A stretch of 64,000 bases of DNA from positions 594,975 to 658,974 of the forward strand of contig NZ_JAUSTI010000001.1 of NCBI RefSeq assembly GCF_030812775.1, in the 5' to 3' direction. Position numbers and translations under genes: made by a program. The notes below the pieces were generated by a model, which made no database searches, had not been told where the DNA came from, and saw only the letters and a list, made by a program, of their open reading frames with translations. This document shows positions 43,245 to 52,283 of the stretch, in pieces. Each line of letters opens with the position of its first letter. Positions within the stretch are counted from its first letter, which is position 1. Origin of the DNA: Paenibacillus tundrae. Its GTDB lineage: Bacteria > Bacillota > Bacilli > Paenibacillales > Paenibacillaceae.

Positions 43245-45224
43245 ATGGTCGAGCAAATCGATATGTCGGCAGGTTCGACAGGCGGAGGACAAGGGTCTTC
43301 AGGCTACGACGCGGACGACATTCAAGTACTTGAAGGACTGGTAGCGGTTCGGAAACGGCCCGGGATGTACATCGGCAGCACCAGTTCTTCGGGTCTGCAT
43401 CATTTGGTATGGGAGATTGTTGACAATGCTGTCGACGAGCATCTCGCCAAATTCTGCTCCAAAATCGATATCACCCTGCATAAGGACGGTTCCATTACGG
43501 TTCAGGATAACGGAAGGGGAATTCCGACAGGTATACATAAAACAGGGATTCCTACTCCCCAGGTCGTGTTTACGATTTTGCACGCAGGCGGAAAATTCGG
43601 TGGATCAGGATACAAGAAATCTGGCGGACTTCACGGCGTTGGTGCTTCGGTAACGAACGCTTTGTCTGAGTGGCTAGAAGTTGAAATTTTCCGCGATGGT
43701 AAGATTCATCGTCAACGATTCGAATATTGGCAAGATAAAAAAGGTGTGGAGCATGTCGGAGAGCCTATTACAGGTCTTGAAGTGCTGGGCAACACTAATC
43801 GTACCGGAACGAAGGTTACGTTCAAGCCGGATATTCGTGTCTTTCAAAATGGTATTCAGTTAAATTACGATACACTCGCGGAGCGTTTGCAAGAGATTGC
43901 TTTCTTGAACTCCGGTCTGCGGATTGTGCTCAAAGACGAGCGCTCAGGAAATCAAGATGAGTACATGTATGAAGGTGGAGCAAGTCAATTTGTCGCATAT
44001 CTGAACGAAAATAAAGATGTGCTACATGATGTCATTCATTTTGTTGCGGAGAAGGATGATATCGAAGTTGAAGTGGCGATTCAGTACAACGCAGGGTATA
44101 CCGAAACGCTGGCGTCATTTGTTAACTCCATACCTACCAGAGGTGGGGGAACACATGAGACCGGATTCAAGACGGCCTACACCCGTGTGATGAATGAATA
44201 TGCAAGACGGACGAACATGATTAAGGAAAAGGACAAAAACCTAGAAGGTAACGACCTTCGTGAAGGTATGATGTCTGTTATAAGTGTCAAAATGTCTGAG
44301 GTTGAGTTCGTCGGTCAAACGAAAGACCAACTCGGAAGTGCATCTGCTCGAAGTGTAGTGGATTCTGTCGTGGCAGAGAACATGCAACGGTTCTTAGAAG
44401 AGAACCCACAGGTTGCACAGACACTGATTCGCAAAGCAGTTCAGGCTTCTCGTGCAAGAGAGGCAGCGCGTAAAGCACGTGACGAGATGCGTTCAGGCAA
44501 AAAACGTAGCGAAAGCTCCAATCTGAACGGGAAGTTAACTCCTGCACAGTCGAAGGACTTTTCTCGGAATGAGCTGTTCATTGTTGAGGGAGATTCGGCG
44601 GGCGGTTCAGCGAAACAAGGGCGGGATTCCAAAATTCAAGCCATTCTTCCACTCAAAGGGAAGCCGCTAAACCCGGAGAAGGCCAAGCTTGCTGACATAC
44701 TGAAAAATGAAGAGTATCGTGCAATTACTGCTGCCATTGGAGCAGGTATTGGTACCGAATTCGCGGTTGAAGACAGCAATTATTCCAAAATCATTATTAT
44801 GACAGATGCCGATACAGACGGTGCGCATATTCAGGTATTGTTGCTTACGTTCTTTTATCGCTACATGAAACCTTTGATCGATGAGGGCAAAGTGTACATT
44901 GCTCAGCCGCCGCTATACAAAATCACTAGCAAATCAGGCAAAATGTCAACCGTTCGTTATGCTTGGACGGATGAACAGTTGGCTAATTACATGAAAGAAT
45001 TAGGTAAAAACGTCGAACTTCAGCGTTACAAAGGATTGGGCGAGATGAACCCTGATCAATTGTGGGAAACAACAATGAATCCGGAGTCGCGTGCATTGCT
45101 CAAAGTCGAGATTGTGGATGCGGCAAAAGCAGAGCGACGGGTATCCACACTTATGGGTGACAAAGTAGACCCACGTAAACGCTGGATTGTAGAGAACGTT
45201 GACTTTACAGAGTACGAAGAATAG
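43245..45224 (+). CDS. parE: DNA topoisomerase IV subunit B
   Basis: A 659-aa GHKL ATPase/Toprim subunit of topoisomerase IV, which unlinks replicated chromosomes. EIVDNAVDEH and DNGRGIPTGIHKTGIPT (ATP site), GGKFGGSGYKKSGGLHGVGASVTNALSEWLEV (ParE-type, not GyrB KVSGG), Toprim EGDSAGGSAKQGRDSKIQAIL and DADTDGAHI. A Ser/Gly-rich ~20-residue N-terminal extension precedes DDIQVLEGL. AAGGGGGAG before ATG 43245. parC follows 12 nt after the stop. Confidence 0.95.
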   Translation: MVEQIDMSAGSTGGGQGSSGYDADDIQVLEGLVAVRKRPGMYIGSTSSSGLHHLVWEIVDNAVDEHLAKFCSKIDITLHKDGSITVQDNGRGIPTGIHKTGIPTPQVVFTILHAGGKFGGSGYKKSGGLHGVGASVTNALSEWLEVEIFRDGKIHRQRFEYWQDKKGVEHVGEPITGLEVLGNTNRTGTKVTFKPDIRVFQNGIQLNYDTLAERLQEIAFLNSGLRIVLKDERSGNQDEYMYEGGASQFVAYLNENKDVLHDVIHFVAEKDDIEVEVAIQYNAGYTETLASFVNSIPTRGGGTHETGFKTAYTRVMNEYARRTNMIKEKDKNLEGNDLREGMMSVISVKMSEVEFVGQTKDQLGSASARSVVDSVVAENMQRFLEENPQVAQTLIRKAVQASRAREAARKARDEMRSGKKRSESSNLNGKLTPAQSKDFSRNELFIVEGDSAGGSAKQGRDSKIQAILPLKGKPLNPEKAKLADILKNEEYRAITAAIGAGIGTEFAVEDSNYSKIIIMTDADTDGAHIQVLLLTFFYRYMKPLIDEGKVYIAQPPLYKITSKSGKMSTVRYAWTDEQLANYMKELGKNVELQRYKGLGEMNPDQLWETTMNPESRALLKVEIVDAAKAERRVSTLMGDKVDPRKRWIVENVDFTEYEE

Positions 45225-45236
45225 AAGGTGCTTGGA

Positions 45237-47699
45237 ATGAGTCTATCAGAACAATTTATGCCGGCCTTTCTCGAAGAGGTCGTAGGTGACCGTTTCGGTC
45301 GCTACTCCAAATACATTATTCAGGATCGGGCAATTCCCGATGTGCGTGATGGGTTAAAACCCGTGCAGCGGCGTATTTTGTATGCCATGTATGACTCGGG
45401 CAATACGCCTGAGAAGCCGTATCGTAAGTCTGCCAAAACCGTTGGGGACGTTATGGGTAATTACCACCCTCATGGTGACTCCTCCATCTATGATGGTATG
45501 GTGCGGATGGCACAGCCATGGAAAATGGGCCATATGCTGGTGGACGGTCATGGTAACTGGGGCTCGCAGGATGATGATCCGGCTGCAGCGATGCGTTATA
45601 CAGAAGCACGTTTGTCACCGATTGCGATGGAGATGTTACGTGATATTGAGAAACGTACCGTCTTGTTCAAGGATAACTTTGATAACACAGCTAAAGAACC
45701 CGTTGTATTGCCCTCACGTTATCCGAACTTGTTGGTTAATGGTGTAAGCGGGATTTCTTCTGGCTTTGCAACCGAGATCCCAACGCATAATCTGCGGGAG
45801 GTCATTGACGCAAGTATTGCTGTGATGGAGAAACCTTCGATTGAGCTAGAAGAAATTATGATGTTCATGAAGGGCCCGGACTTTCCAACAGGTGGATTGA
45901 TCATGGGCGGTGACGGCATTTTGGATGCGTACCGCACGGGTAAAGGACGTATCTATATTCGCTCCAAAACGGATATCGAGAACATGCGTGGTGGCAGACA
46001 GCAAATTGTCATTACGGAGATTCCTTATCAAGTCGTGAAGTCTCGCTTAGTCACAGCGATGGAGAACATCCGTCTGGAGAAAAAGGTCGAAGGCATTGCT
46101 GAGGTACGTGACGAGAGTGGGCGTGAAGGCCTACGGATTGTAATCGAGTTGAAAAAAGAAGCGGATGCACAGGGTATTCTGGCATATTTGCTCAAAAAAA
46201 CCGATTTACAGGTCACCTATAATTTCAATATGGTGGCGATTGTTAATAAAGCGCCGCAACAGTTGGGCTTAAAAGCGATTCTGGAGGCTTATATTGCCCA
46301 CCAGCGTGAAGTTGTGACGTTTCGTACCCAGTATGAGCTGGAGAAAGCGGAAGACCGTGCACATGTGCTAGAGGGGCTTGTTAAAGCACTGAATATTTTG
46401 GATGAAGTGATCGCAGCGATTAAAGCATCGAAAAATCGTCAGGATGCTCAGAATAATCTAATGTGGATGTTTGGATTTTCCGAGCGCCAAGCGGATTCAA
46501 TACTCACCTTGCAATTATACCGTCTGACTAATCTGGAAATCACTTCGCTCGAGAAAGAACTTGGCGATCTGATGAAGAAGATTGCACAGCTACGCGCTAT
46601 TCTGGAAAGTGACCGCAAGCTAATCGGAGTAATTCGTAAGGAATTGTTGGAGATTCGAGAGAAATACGGTATTGATCGTCGCTCTGCAATCCAAGGCGAA
46701 GTCGAAGAGCTTAAAGTTAATTTGGAAGTGCTGGTTAATGCGGAAGATGTATTTGTGACTTTATCCAAAGAAGGATACATTAAACGCACAGGCATGCAGT
46801 CCTTTTCAAGATCGGGTGGGGAACGTAACGGTAGCGGTGTAAAAGAAGGGGACTATATATCACAAGTCCTTGAAGTAAATACACTTGAAAACCTACTGGT
46901 ATTCACAAAGAAAGGGCAATACTTCCTTCTGCCTGTTCATCAGGTGCCAGAGTTCAAATGGAAAGATCCAGGGACAGCTATTGTCAACGTCATTCCACTT
47001 GCCAAAGATGATCGGATATCCACGGTACTTGTAGTGAAGTCCTTTGAGGAACCTAATCATAGCCTGGTGTTTGTAAGTCGTAAAGGCCAAGTGAAACGTA
47101 CCGAATTGAAAGAGTATGTAACGAAACGTTCGGGGGCTGTGGCTGCGTGCAAAGTAGGTAAGGATGATGAGGTCTTATCGGTTCATTTAAGCACGGGTGA
47201 CAAAGAAATTATGCTGATTACCAAAGAAGCGATGGCGATTCGTTTCCGTGAGGATGAAGTGAATCCAATGGGACGGGTATCCGGTGGTGTACGCGGCATT
47301 CAGCTAAAAGATACAGACGAAGTGGTTGCTGCTTTATGGGTAGAGGGTGATGAAGGGGAAATTGCTGTGTTGTCTGATCTAGGCTATGGCAAACGTTCAT
47401 TATTGCTCGATTATGCATTACAGAGCCGCGGAGGCAAAGGTCTTGCAACATTTGAGTTTAAGGAAGGCAAGCGGGTTAAGCCGAACGGTAGCCGGATTGC
47501 AGCAGCCTTCTACTGTCGTGAAAAACGAAGTTTCAATGTCATGACGAAGGAAGGACATACTCATGCGATTTCTTCGGAAGGTGTACCGATCACAGAGCGT
47601 AAACACATCGGTAAGCTACTTGTACATGTAGATAAGCAAGATGAAATTATGGATTTGCTCGCGGACTTTTCTGAAGACACATCTGGGGCAACATCATAA
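45237..47699 (+). CDS. parC: DNA topoisomerase IV subunit A
   Basis: An 820-aa breakage-reunion subunit. Catalytic Tyr121 (MRYTEARLS), QRDR segment [18 protein letters not shown] with Ser82 at the quinolone position and Asp86 where S. aureus GrlA has Glu84. The C-terminal pinwheel domain (~490-820) has GyrA-box-like repeats ([24 protein letters not shown]). GTG 45228 is in frame, but AAGGTG at 45225-45230 points to ATG 45237 ([14 protein letters not shown]). A wild-type-like QRDR suggests no target resistance at Ser82. Confidence 0.95.
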   Translation: MSLSEQFMPAFLEEVVGDRFGRYSKYIIQDRAIPDVRDGLKPVQRRILYAMYDSGNTPEKPYRKSAKTVGDVMGNYHPHGDSSIYDGMVRMAQPWKMGHMLVDGHGNWGSQDDDPAAAMRYTEARLSPIAMEMLRDIEKRTVLFKDNFDNTAKEPVVLPSRYPNLLVNGVSGISSGFATEIPTHNLREVIDASIAVMEKPSIELEEIMMFMKGPDFPTGGLIMGGDGILDAYRTGKGRIYIRSKTDIENMRGGRQQIVITEIPYQVVKSRLVTAMENIRLEKKVEGIAEVRDESGREGLRIVIELKKEADAQGILAYLLKKTDLQVTYNFNMVAIVNKAPQQLGLKAILEAYIAHQREVVTFRTQYELEKAEDRAHVLEGLVKALNILDEVIAAIKASKNRQDAQNNLMWMFGFSERQADSILTLQLYRLTNLEITSLEKELGDLMKKIAQLRAILESDRKLIGVIRKELLEIREKYGIDRRSAIQGEVEELKVNLEVLVNAEDVFVTLSKEGYIKRTGMQSFSRSGGERNGSGVKEGDYISQVLEVNTLENLLVFTKKGQYFLLPVHQVPEFKWKDPGTAIVNVIPLAKDDRISTVLVVKSFEEPNHSLVFVSRKGQVKRTELKEYVTKRSGAVAACKVGKDDEVLSVHLSTGDKEIMLITKEAMAIRFREDEVNPMGRVSGGVRGIQLKDTDEVVAALWVEGDEGEIAVLSDLGYGKRSLLLDYALQSRGGKGLATFEFKEGKRVKPNGSRIAAAFYCREKRSFNVMTKEGHTHAISSEGVPITERKHIGKLLVHVDKQDEIMDLLADFSEDTSGATS

Positions 47700-47721
47700 T
47701 TTTCTAATTCTATTTTAAAAT

Positions 47722-47770
47722 GGACTCTTCACAGTGCAGATAATCCTGTCATGTGAGGAGTCTTTTTTTG
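47722..47770 (+). terminator. terminator after parC
   Basis: GGACTCTTCACA pairs with TGTGAGGAGTC, followed by TTTTTTT. Confidence 0.85.
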
Positions 47771-47936
47771 TTGCTATGAGGCGGATTACAAGAGAGCTTT
47801 CATGCGAAGTTTAACAACCTTCGTCGATTACGGTCGATCGCTAGGAAATTGAAAAAACCCAGCAGGAATGCGGCTTTTAAGGGCGAAAACTTAAGCAGGT
47901 GAAGTGATAACCGGATGCAGAGAGGAGCGATGTAAC

Positions 47937-48383
47937 ATGTATAATTCCGATTTTGCGAAGTGCTGGTCAAGGTTAACGAAAGACTATAAACTGCATATGG
48001 ATCAAGAATTAGCCCCCTCCCTAACTGAAGCTCAGTTGGCTGTACTGGAGGTTCTTGAGGATCACCAGAGAATGAAGCCATCGGATTTGATTCCTTTTTT
48101 GGCAACAACGCCTGCGGCAGTGACGATGCTACTGGATCGCATGGAGAAGAATGGGCTAATACGTAGAGATCGAGATAATCAGGACAGACGGATCGTCTGG
48201 GTCTCTCTATCGGATAAAGGACGGAAGGAAACAGAGCGAGGCATTGCTATTCGCAATGACTTCATGAATTCGGTGCTTAGTAACATTTCAATGCACAATC
48301 AACAATTATTGATATACTTGCTCGGGAAAATGACAACACCCAAAACCAATGTGCAAGAGCCGGCCTTAACGAGTTCAGGTTAA
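47937..48383 (+). CDS. MarR family transcriptional regulator
   Basis: A 148-aa winged-helix regulator: LTEAQLAVLEVLEDHQRMKPSDLIPFLATTPAAVTMLLDRMEKNGLIRRDRDNQDRRIVWVSLSDKGRK (~27-95) contains the DNA-binding helix and the DxRR wing. The frame is open from 47904, but AGAGGAGCG supports ATG 47937. It stands alone between two terminators. Ligand and target unknown. Confidence 0.9.
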   Translation: MYNSDFAKCWSRLTKDYKLHMDQELAPSLTEAQLAVLEVLEDHQRMKPSDLIPFLATTPAAVTMLLDRMEKNGLIRRDRDNQDRRIVWVSLSDKGRKETERGIAIRNDFMNSVLSNISMHNQQLLIYLLGKMTTPKTNVQEPALTSSG

Positions 48384-48460
48384 ACTAAGGCAATGTAACT
48401 AAATAGTGATACTAAGGTATGTATATATTCGATAACTTGCCAGCAGAATTAATGTATCCA

Positions 48461-48506
48461 TGAGCATACTCCTGGTTTTTATAAGCCGGGAATATGCTTT
48501 TTTGTA
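48461..48506 (+). terminator. terminator after MarR gene
   Basis: AGCATACTCCTGG pairs with CCGGGAATATGCT (one mismatch, one G-T), followed by TTTTTT. Confidence 0.8.
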
Positions 48507-48576
48507 TTGAATTGATTATGAAATGTTAGAACAGAAGGACTATGAATTCATTTGATATGGTTCTATAGAAAATAAA

Positions 48577-48622
48577 TTGACAACTAAAACGTTATATCGT
48601 AATATTACAATATAACGTTTTA
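48577..48622 (+). promoter_or_regulatory. promoter with 13-bp inverted-repeat operator
   Basis: TTGACA (48577-48582), 17-nt spacer, TAATAT (48600-48605). TAAAACGTTATAT (48585-48597) and ATATAACGTTTTA (48610-48622) form perfect 13-bp arms centred on the -10 element, so a bound repressor would block the promoter. The ArsR gene starts 13 nt downstream, indicating autoregulation. Confidence 0.85.
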
Positions 48623-48634
48623 GGAGGGGTTATT

Positions 48635-48952
48635 TTGGAGTTGCCTGCTTTTGATCGGAATGAATTAAAACAGTTTGACGAACCAGCTGAGTTTCTTAAG
48701 GCACTTTCTCACCCGGTGCGTTTATGTATTGTTCGTGGTTTGATGCGCAAAAAGAAATGCAACGTTTCATATATGCAGGAGTGTTTGGATCTTCCGCAAT
48801 CGACGGTGTCACAGCATTTGCAAAAGCTTCGCAGTGCAGGAATCGTTGCTACCGAGCGAAATGGTCTTGAAGTGAATTACGTACTTGCTGATTCACGTGT
48901 GGAGCAGTTAATTAGGATTTTATTTGAAAAGGATGAATGCGAAGATGAATAA
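48635..48952 (+). CDS. ArsR family repressor, putative persulfide sensor
   Basis: A 105-aa winged-helix repressor: LKALSHPVRLCIVRGLMRKK, then LDLPQSTVSQHLQKLRSAGIVATERNGLEVNYVL. Cys42 and Cys102 occupy nearly the same positions as the dithiol pair of SqrR/BigR (Cys41/107 type), which forms a polysulfide bridge with sulfane sulfur; a third Cys50 is present. The metal ligands of classical ArsR (CVC) are missing. It is followed by, and overlaps, a sulfurtransferase fusion gene. Start TTG 48635 with GGAGGGG. Confidence 0.85.
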   Translation: MELPAFDRNELKQFDEPAEFLKALSHPVRLCIVRGLMRKKKCNVSYMQECLDLPQSTVSQHLQKLRSAGIVATERNGLEVNYVLADSRVEQLIRILFEKDECEDE

Positions 48953-51488
48953 ACGTAAAAAAGTGTTAATTGTGGGAGGTGTCGCAGGGGGTGCATCTGC
49001 TGCCGCACGCCTCCGTCGTCTGGACGAACATGCCGAGATCATTATGTTTGAAAAAGGGTCTTATATTTCATTTGCTAACTGCGGCTTGCCTTATTACATT
49101 GGAGGTGCAATTGAAGAACGCGCACGACTACTCGTACAGACTCCGAAAGGTATGGAGGAACGATTCAACATCGATGTTCGTACAAAAAGTGAGGTTATAG
49201 CTGTTGATTCAAGTAAACGCACTGTGCAAGTAGACAGTGCTGAACGTGGTCTATACGAGGAAAGTTATGATGAATTAATTTTGTCTCCTGGTGCCCGTCC
49301 GCTTGTGCCTGATCTGCCGGGTAAAGAGAACCCGTTGATCTATACTGTGCGGAACATTCCGGATATTGATCGAATCAAAGAACAATTAACTTCTCATAAC
49401 AACCAAAGTTCAATTGTTATTGGTGGAGGATTTATAGGTGTAGAGATGGCTGAGAATTTGAAGGAAGCTGGACTCAATGTAACTTTGATTGAAGGCAATG
49501 ATCAACTGTTAACACCGTTTGATCCAGAACTTGCTGCTACGATGGCGCAAGAGATGGAGCAGCATGGAGTAAATCTCATATTTTCGCAACGAGTTCAAGG
49601 CTTCCGTACGCTGGATCAAGGTATCGGCGTGGAATTGTCCGATGGCACTATATTATCTGCTGATCTGGTTGTTCTGGCGATCGGCGTTACACCAGACACT
49701 TCATTTTTACAGGATAGTGGCGTGGCTCTCGGTTCGCGTGGGCACATCCTAGTGAATGAAAAGATGGAGAGCAGCACTCCGCATATCTATGCGGTGGGTG
49801 ATGCCATTGAAGTGAAGGATTACATTCATGGTACGCAGGCAACAATCCCCCTTGCGGGTCCTGCGAACAAACAGGGACGCATTGTTGCAGATCAGATTGC
49901 TGGTCTCCCAACAACGTATAAAGGCACTCAAGGAACATCGATCATCAAAGTTTTTGGGATAACGGGTGCATCTACCGGAAGTAATGAGAAAACGCTCAAA
50001 CGAATGCAGAAGGATTATCGCAGTGTGATTGTACATCCCGCGTCCCATGCGTCCTATTATCCAGGCTCCAGTGCTGTCACATTAAAATTGCTCTTTACTC
50101 CAGATGGTAAAATTCTAGGTGCACAAGCTGTAGGTTATGAGGGGGTGGACAAACGAATAGATGATATTGCGGTGGCGATTCACTTCGGAGGTAATGTGCG
50201 AGATCTGACGGAGCTTGAATTGAGCTATGCACCGCCATATTCATCTGCGAAAGACCCCGTGAACATGGTCGGATATGCTGCTGAGAATATAATTGAAGGT
50301 CGAGTAGACTCATTCACGTATGATCAGCTAGCAGAGCGTAATCCTACTAAGTCTGTATTACTAGACGTCCGTAGTGATCTCGAATACCGTAACGGGAACA
50401 TTCCAGGTTCCTTATCTATTCCGGTGGATGAGCTACGTCAACGGCTGGATGAGCTGGATACTTCCAAAGAAATTTGGGTTTATTGTCAGGTAGGCCTTCG
50501 TGGTTATACCGCCACACAAATTCTACGCCAGCATGGCTATCGGGTGAAAAACTTGAGCGGAGGGTACAAAACCTATCGTCAGGTACAATTCAAACCTGCA
50601 ACCGTCTTAAGTGGGGGCGTCGACGGGGATCACGGAAGTAACAACAATAATGGAACTAATGGTAATGAAATGAATAAAGCACAGGAAACGCAAGAGAGAA
50701 TTCCGATGGATGACGAAACAAAGCAAGGATCATCTGTAAATTCATTAGATGAACTTCGCATCGATAATGAACTGAATGTATGTGGTTTGAGTTGCCCTGG
50801 GCCGTTAATCGAGGTGAAACAAAAAATGGATCAGCTAGCAGACGGGCAAACACTCCGAGTGAAAGCTTCCGATCCAGGATTTTATGAGGATGTGAAGGCA
50901 TGGGCTACAATGTCCGGGTCTGATGTCCTTAAGCTGGAGCGGGACAAGGGCGGGGTGATTGAGGCAGTTTTAGCCAAGAATAATTCACCTGTTACAAGCC
51001 ACTCACAGCAATTTGATAAAGCCAGTACGATGGTGGTATTCAGCGGTGAACTCGATAAGGCTATTGCCTCATTCATTATTGCCAATGGGGCAGCAGCAAG
51101 TGGACGGAAAGTAACGATGTTTTTCACCTTCTGGGGCTTAAATATCATTCGCAAGCACGAGATGTTGCAAGCACCTGCTAAAACAGGTATGGCCCGTATG
51201 TTTGATAAGATGCTGCCAAGCAACAGCCTCAAGCTGGGACTCTCCAAGATGAATATGTTTGGTGCAGGTTCAAAGATGATACGGGGGCTGATGAAAAAAA
51301 ATAATGTCGCTTCGCTGGAGCAACTTATGGAGTCTGCTATCGCACAAGGGGTAGAGATCGTTGCTTGTCAGATGTCGATGGATCTGATGGGCATTCAGCA
51401 TGAGGAATTAATGGATCAGGCTGTCATTGGTGGCGTTGGTTATTATCTCGGGCAAGCAGATCAGGCGAACCATAATCTGTTTATCTAA
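48945..51488 (+). CDS. CoA-disulfide reductase/rhodanese/TusA/DsrE fusion
   Basis: An 847-aa four-domain protein. Residues 1-445 are a CoA-disulfide reductase (FAD motif GGVAGGASAAARLRR, active Cys45 in SFANCGLPYYIGG, IGGGFIGVEMAENL, AVGDAIEV). Residues ~465-555 are rhodanese with Cys514 in VYCQVGLRG. Residues ~605-675 are TusA with CGLSCPGPLIEVK (Cys613, Cys617). Residues ~690-847 are DsrE-like (MVVFSGELDKAIASFIIANGAAASG, ACQMSMDLMGI). It probably moves sulfane sulfur between carriers and reduces CoA-persulfide in H2S detoxification. ATG 48945 overlaps the arsR stop. Confidence 0.93.
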   Translation: MNKRKKVLIVGGVAGGASAAARLRRLDEHAEIIMFEKGSYISFANCGLPYYIGGAIEERARLLVQTPKGMEERFNIDVRTKSEVIAVDSSKRTVQVDSAERGLYEESYDELILSPGARPLVPDLPGKENPLIYTVRNIPDIDRIKEQLTSHNNQSSIVIGGGFIGVEMAENLKEAGLNVTLIEGNDQLLTPFDPELAATMAQEMEQHGVNLIFSQRVQGFRTLDQGIGVELSDGTILSADLVVLAIGVTPDTSFLQDSGVALGSRGHILVNEKMESSTPHIYAVGDAIEVKDYIHGTQATIPLAGPANKQGRIVADQIAGLPTTYKGTQGTSIIKVFGITGASTGSNEKTLKRMQKDYRSVIVHPASHASYYPGSSAVTLKLLFTPDGKILGAQAVGYEGVDKRIDDIAVAIHFGGNVRDLTELELSYAPPYSSAKDPVNMVGYAAENIIEGRVDSFTYDQLAERNPTKSVLLDVRSDLEYRNGNIPGSLSIPVDELRQRLDELDTSKEIWVYCQVGLRGYTATQILRQHGYRVKNLSGGYKTYRQVQFKPATVLSGGVDGDHGSNNNNGTNGNEMNKAQETQERIPMDDETKQGSSVNSLDELRIDNELNVCGLSCPGPLIEVKQKMDQLADGQTLRVKASDPGFYEDVKAWATMSGSDVLKLERDKGGVIEAVLAKNNSPVTSHSQQFDKASTMVVFSGELDKAIASFIIANGAAASGRKVTMFFTFWGLNIIRKHEMLQAPAKTGMARMFDKMLPSNSLKLGLSKMNMFGAGSKMIRGLMKKNNVASLEQLMESAIAQGVEIVACQMSMDLMGIQHEELMDQAVIGGVGYYLGQADQANHNLFI

Positions 51489-51537
51489 AAGTGTATAATC
51501 GTAACTTAAACACAATCTTATTCCTCAAAATTATCAA

Positions 51538-51576
51538 ACCTCTATTCCACCTCACGTGGAATGGAGGTTTTTGGCG
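51538..51576 (+). terminator. terminator after sulfur fusion gene
   Basis: AACCTCTATTCCAC pairs with GTGGAATGGAGGTT (one mismatch), then TTTTT. Confidence 0.85.
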
Positions 51577-51743
51577 ATTATGATGACAAGAACAAGCTTA
51601 CACTTCAAGACTATAGCTGCATAATCTCATCGTTCAGGGAAAAGCTACAATCAAACTGATTAGCTCTTTCCGGGCTTGCTTATATATTTTATATATCAAA
51701 TATAATATGTTCTAATATTATTTTAAAAATCATATGTAAAGAG

Positions 51744-51771
51744 TTGACTATGTAAATATTTTTGTTATAAT
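51744..51771 (+). promoter_or_regulatory. sigma-A promoter of MarR-MFS operon
   Basis: TTGACT (51744-51749), 16-nt spacer, TATAAT (51766-51771). Confidence 0.75.
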
Positions 51772-51788
51772 AAGTAATTGTTCCCCTG

Positions 51789-51808
51789 ATATTTCGTGTG
51801 CGAAATAT
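51789..51808 (+). promoter_or_regulatory. palindromic operator candidate (MarR)
   Basis: ATATTTCG-TGTG-CGAAATAT, perfect 8-bp arms, 17 nt downstream of the -10 and 28 nt before the MarR gene, a usual place for an autoregulatory MarR site. Confidence 0.65.
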
Positions 51809-51836
51809 TATATTCCAAAAGTAAACGGGTGAAACA

Positions 51837-52283
51837 ATGACTGATACGTATGAAGTATTCTATATTATTAATTCGTTCCGACAGGTTAATCAAATGCTCT
51901 TCCGAGCATTCTGGAATGAAAACAAGCAGATCGAATTGACCTCTATTCAGTTTATGGTGCTGTCCATTCTGAGAGAGCGACCTTCAATCGGAGTCAACGA
52001 AGTGGCAGAACTTTGCCACATGGGAAGCAGCTCTATGAGTGCGGTTATAGAGCGTCTCGTGAAAGGTGAATACATCATCCGTACTCGTTCGCATGCTGAC
52101 CGCCGATCCGTGATGTTGCAGATTACGGATAAAGGGGAGAAGGCGCAGCAGGAGACACATCGTCTATGGATGGAAAGAGTGTCGCCAATTCTCAATATTC
52201 CGAAAGAAGATCTTGACCATCTGCTAAGAATTCATACTCAAATGATTGAAAAGTTAGAAGGAAGAGAGATGAACAACCAATGA
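51837..52283 (+). CDS. MarR family regulator of efflux operon
   Basis: A 148-aa winged-helix protein: LTSIQFMVLSILRERPSIGVNEVAELCHMGSSSMSAVIERLVKGEYIIRTRSHADRRSVMLQITDKGEK, with the DNA-binding helix and DRRS wing. It is the first gene of a two-gene operon with an MFS drug transporter whose ATG overlaps its stop (ATGA), so it probably represses the pump and itself until a toxic ligand binds. Confidence 0.92.
   Translation: MTDTYEVFYIINSFRQVNQMLFRAFWNENKQIELTSIQFMVLSILRERPSIGVNEVAELCHMGSSSMSAVIERLVKGEYIIRTRSHADRRSVMLQITDKGEKAQQETHRLWMERVSPILNIPKEDLDHLLRIHTQMIEKLEGREMNNQ

Larger units (their letters stand above)
51489..51836. other. intergenic region with terminator, promoter and MarR operator
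   Basis: 348 bp. It holds the terminator at 51538-51575, a very AT-rich stretch (about 51680-51740), the promoter at 51744-51771 and the palindrome at 51789-51808 described separately. Nothing coding was seen. Confidence 0.6.

Noticed and set aside
43245..47699. Annotation as gyrB-gyrA
   Set aside because: The B subunit reads GYKKSGGLHGVGASVTNALS and the pair is adjacent outside an origin context, both typical for parE-parC.
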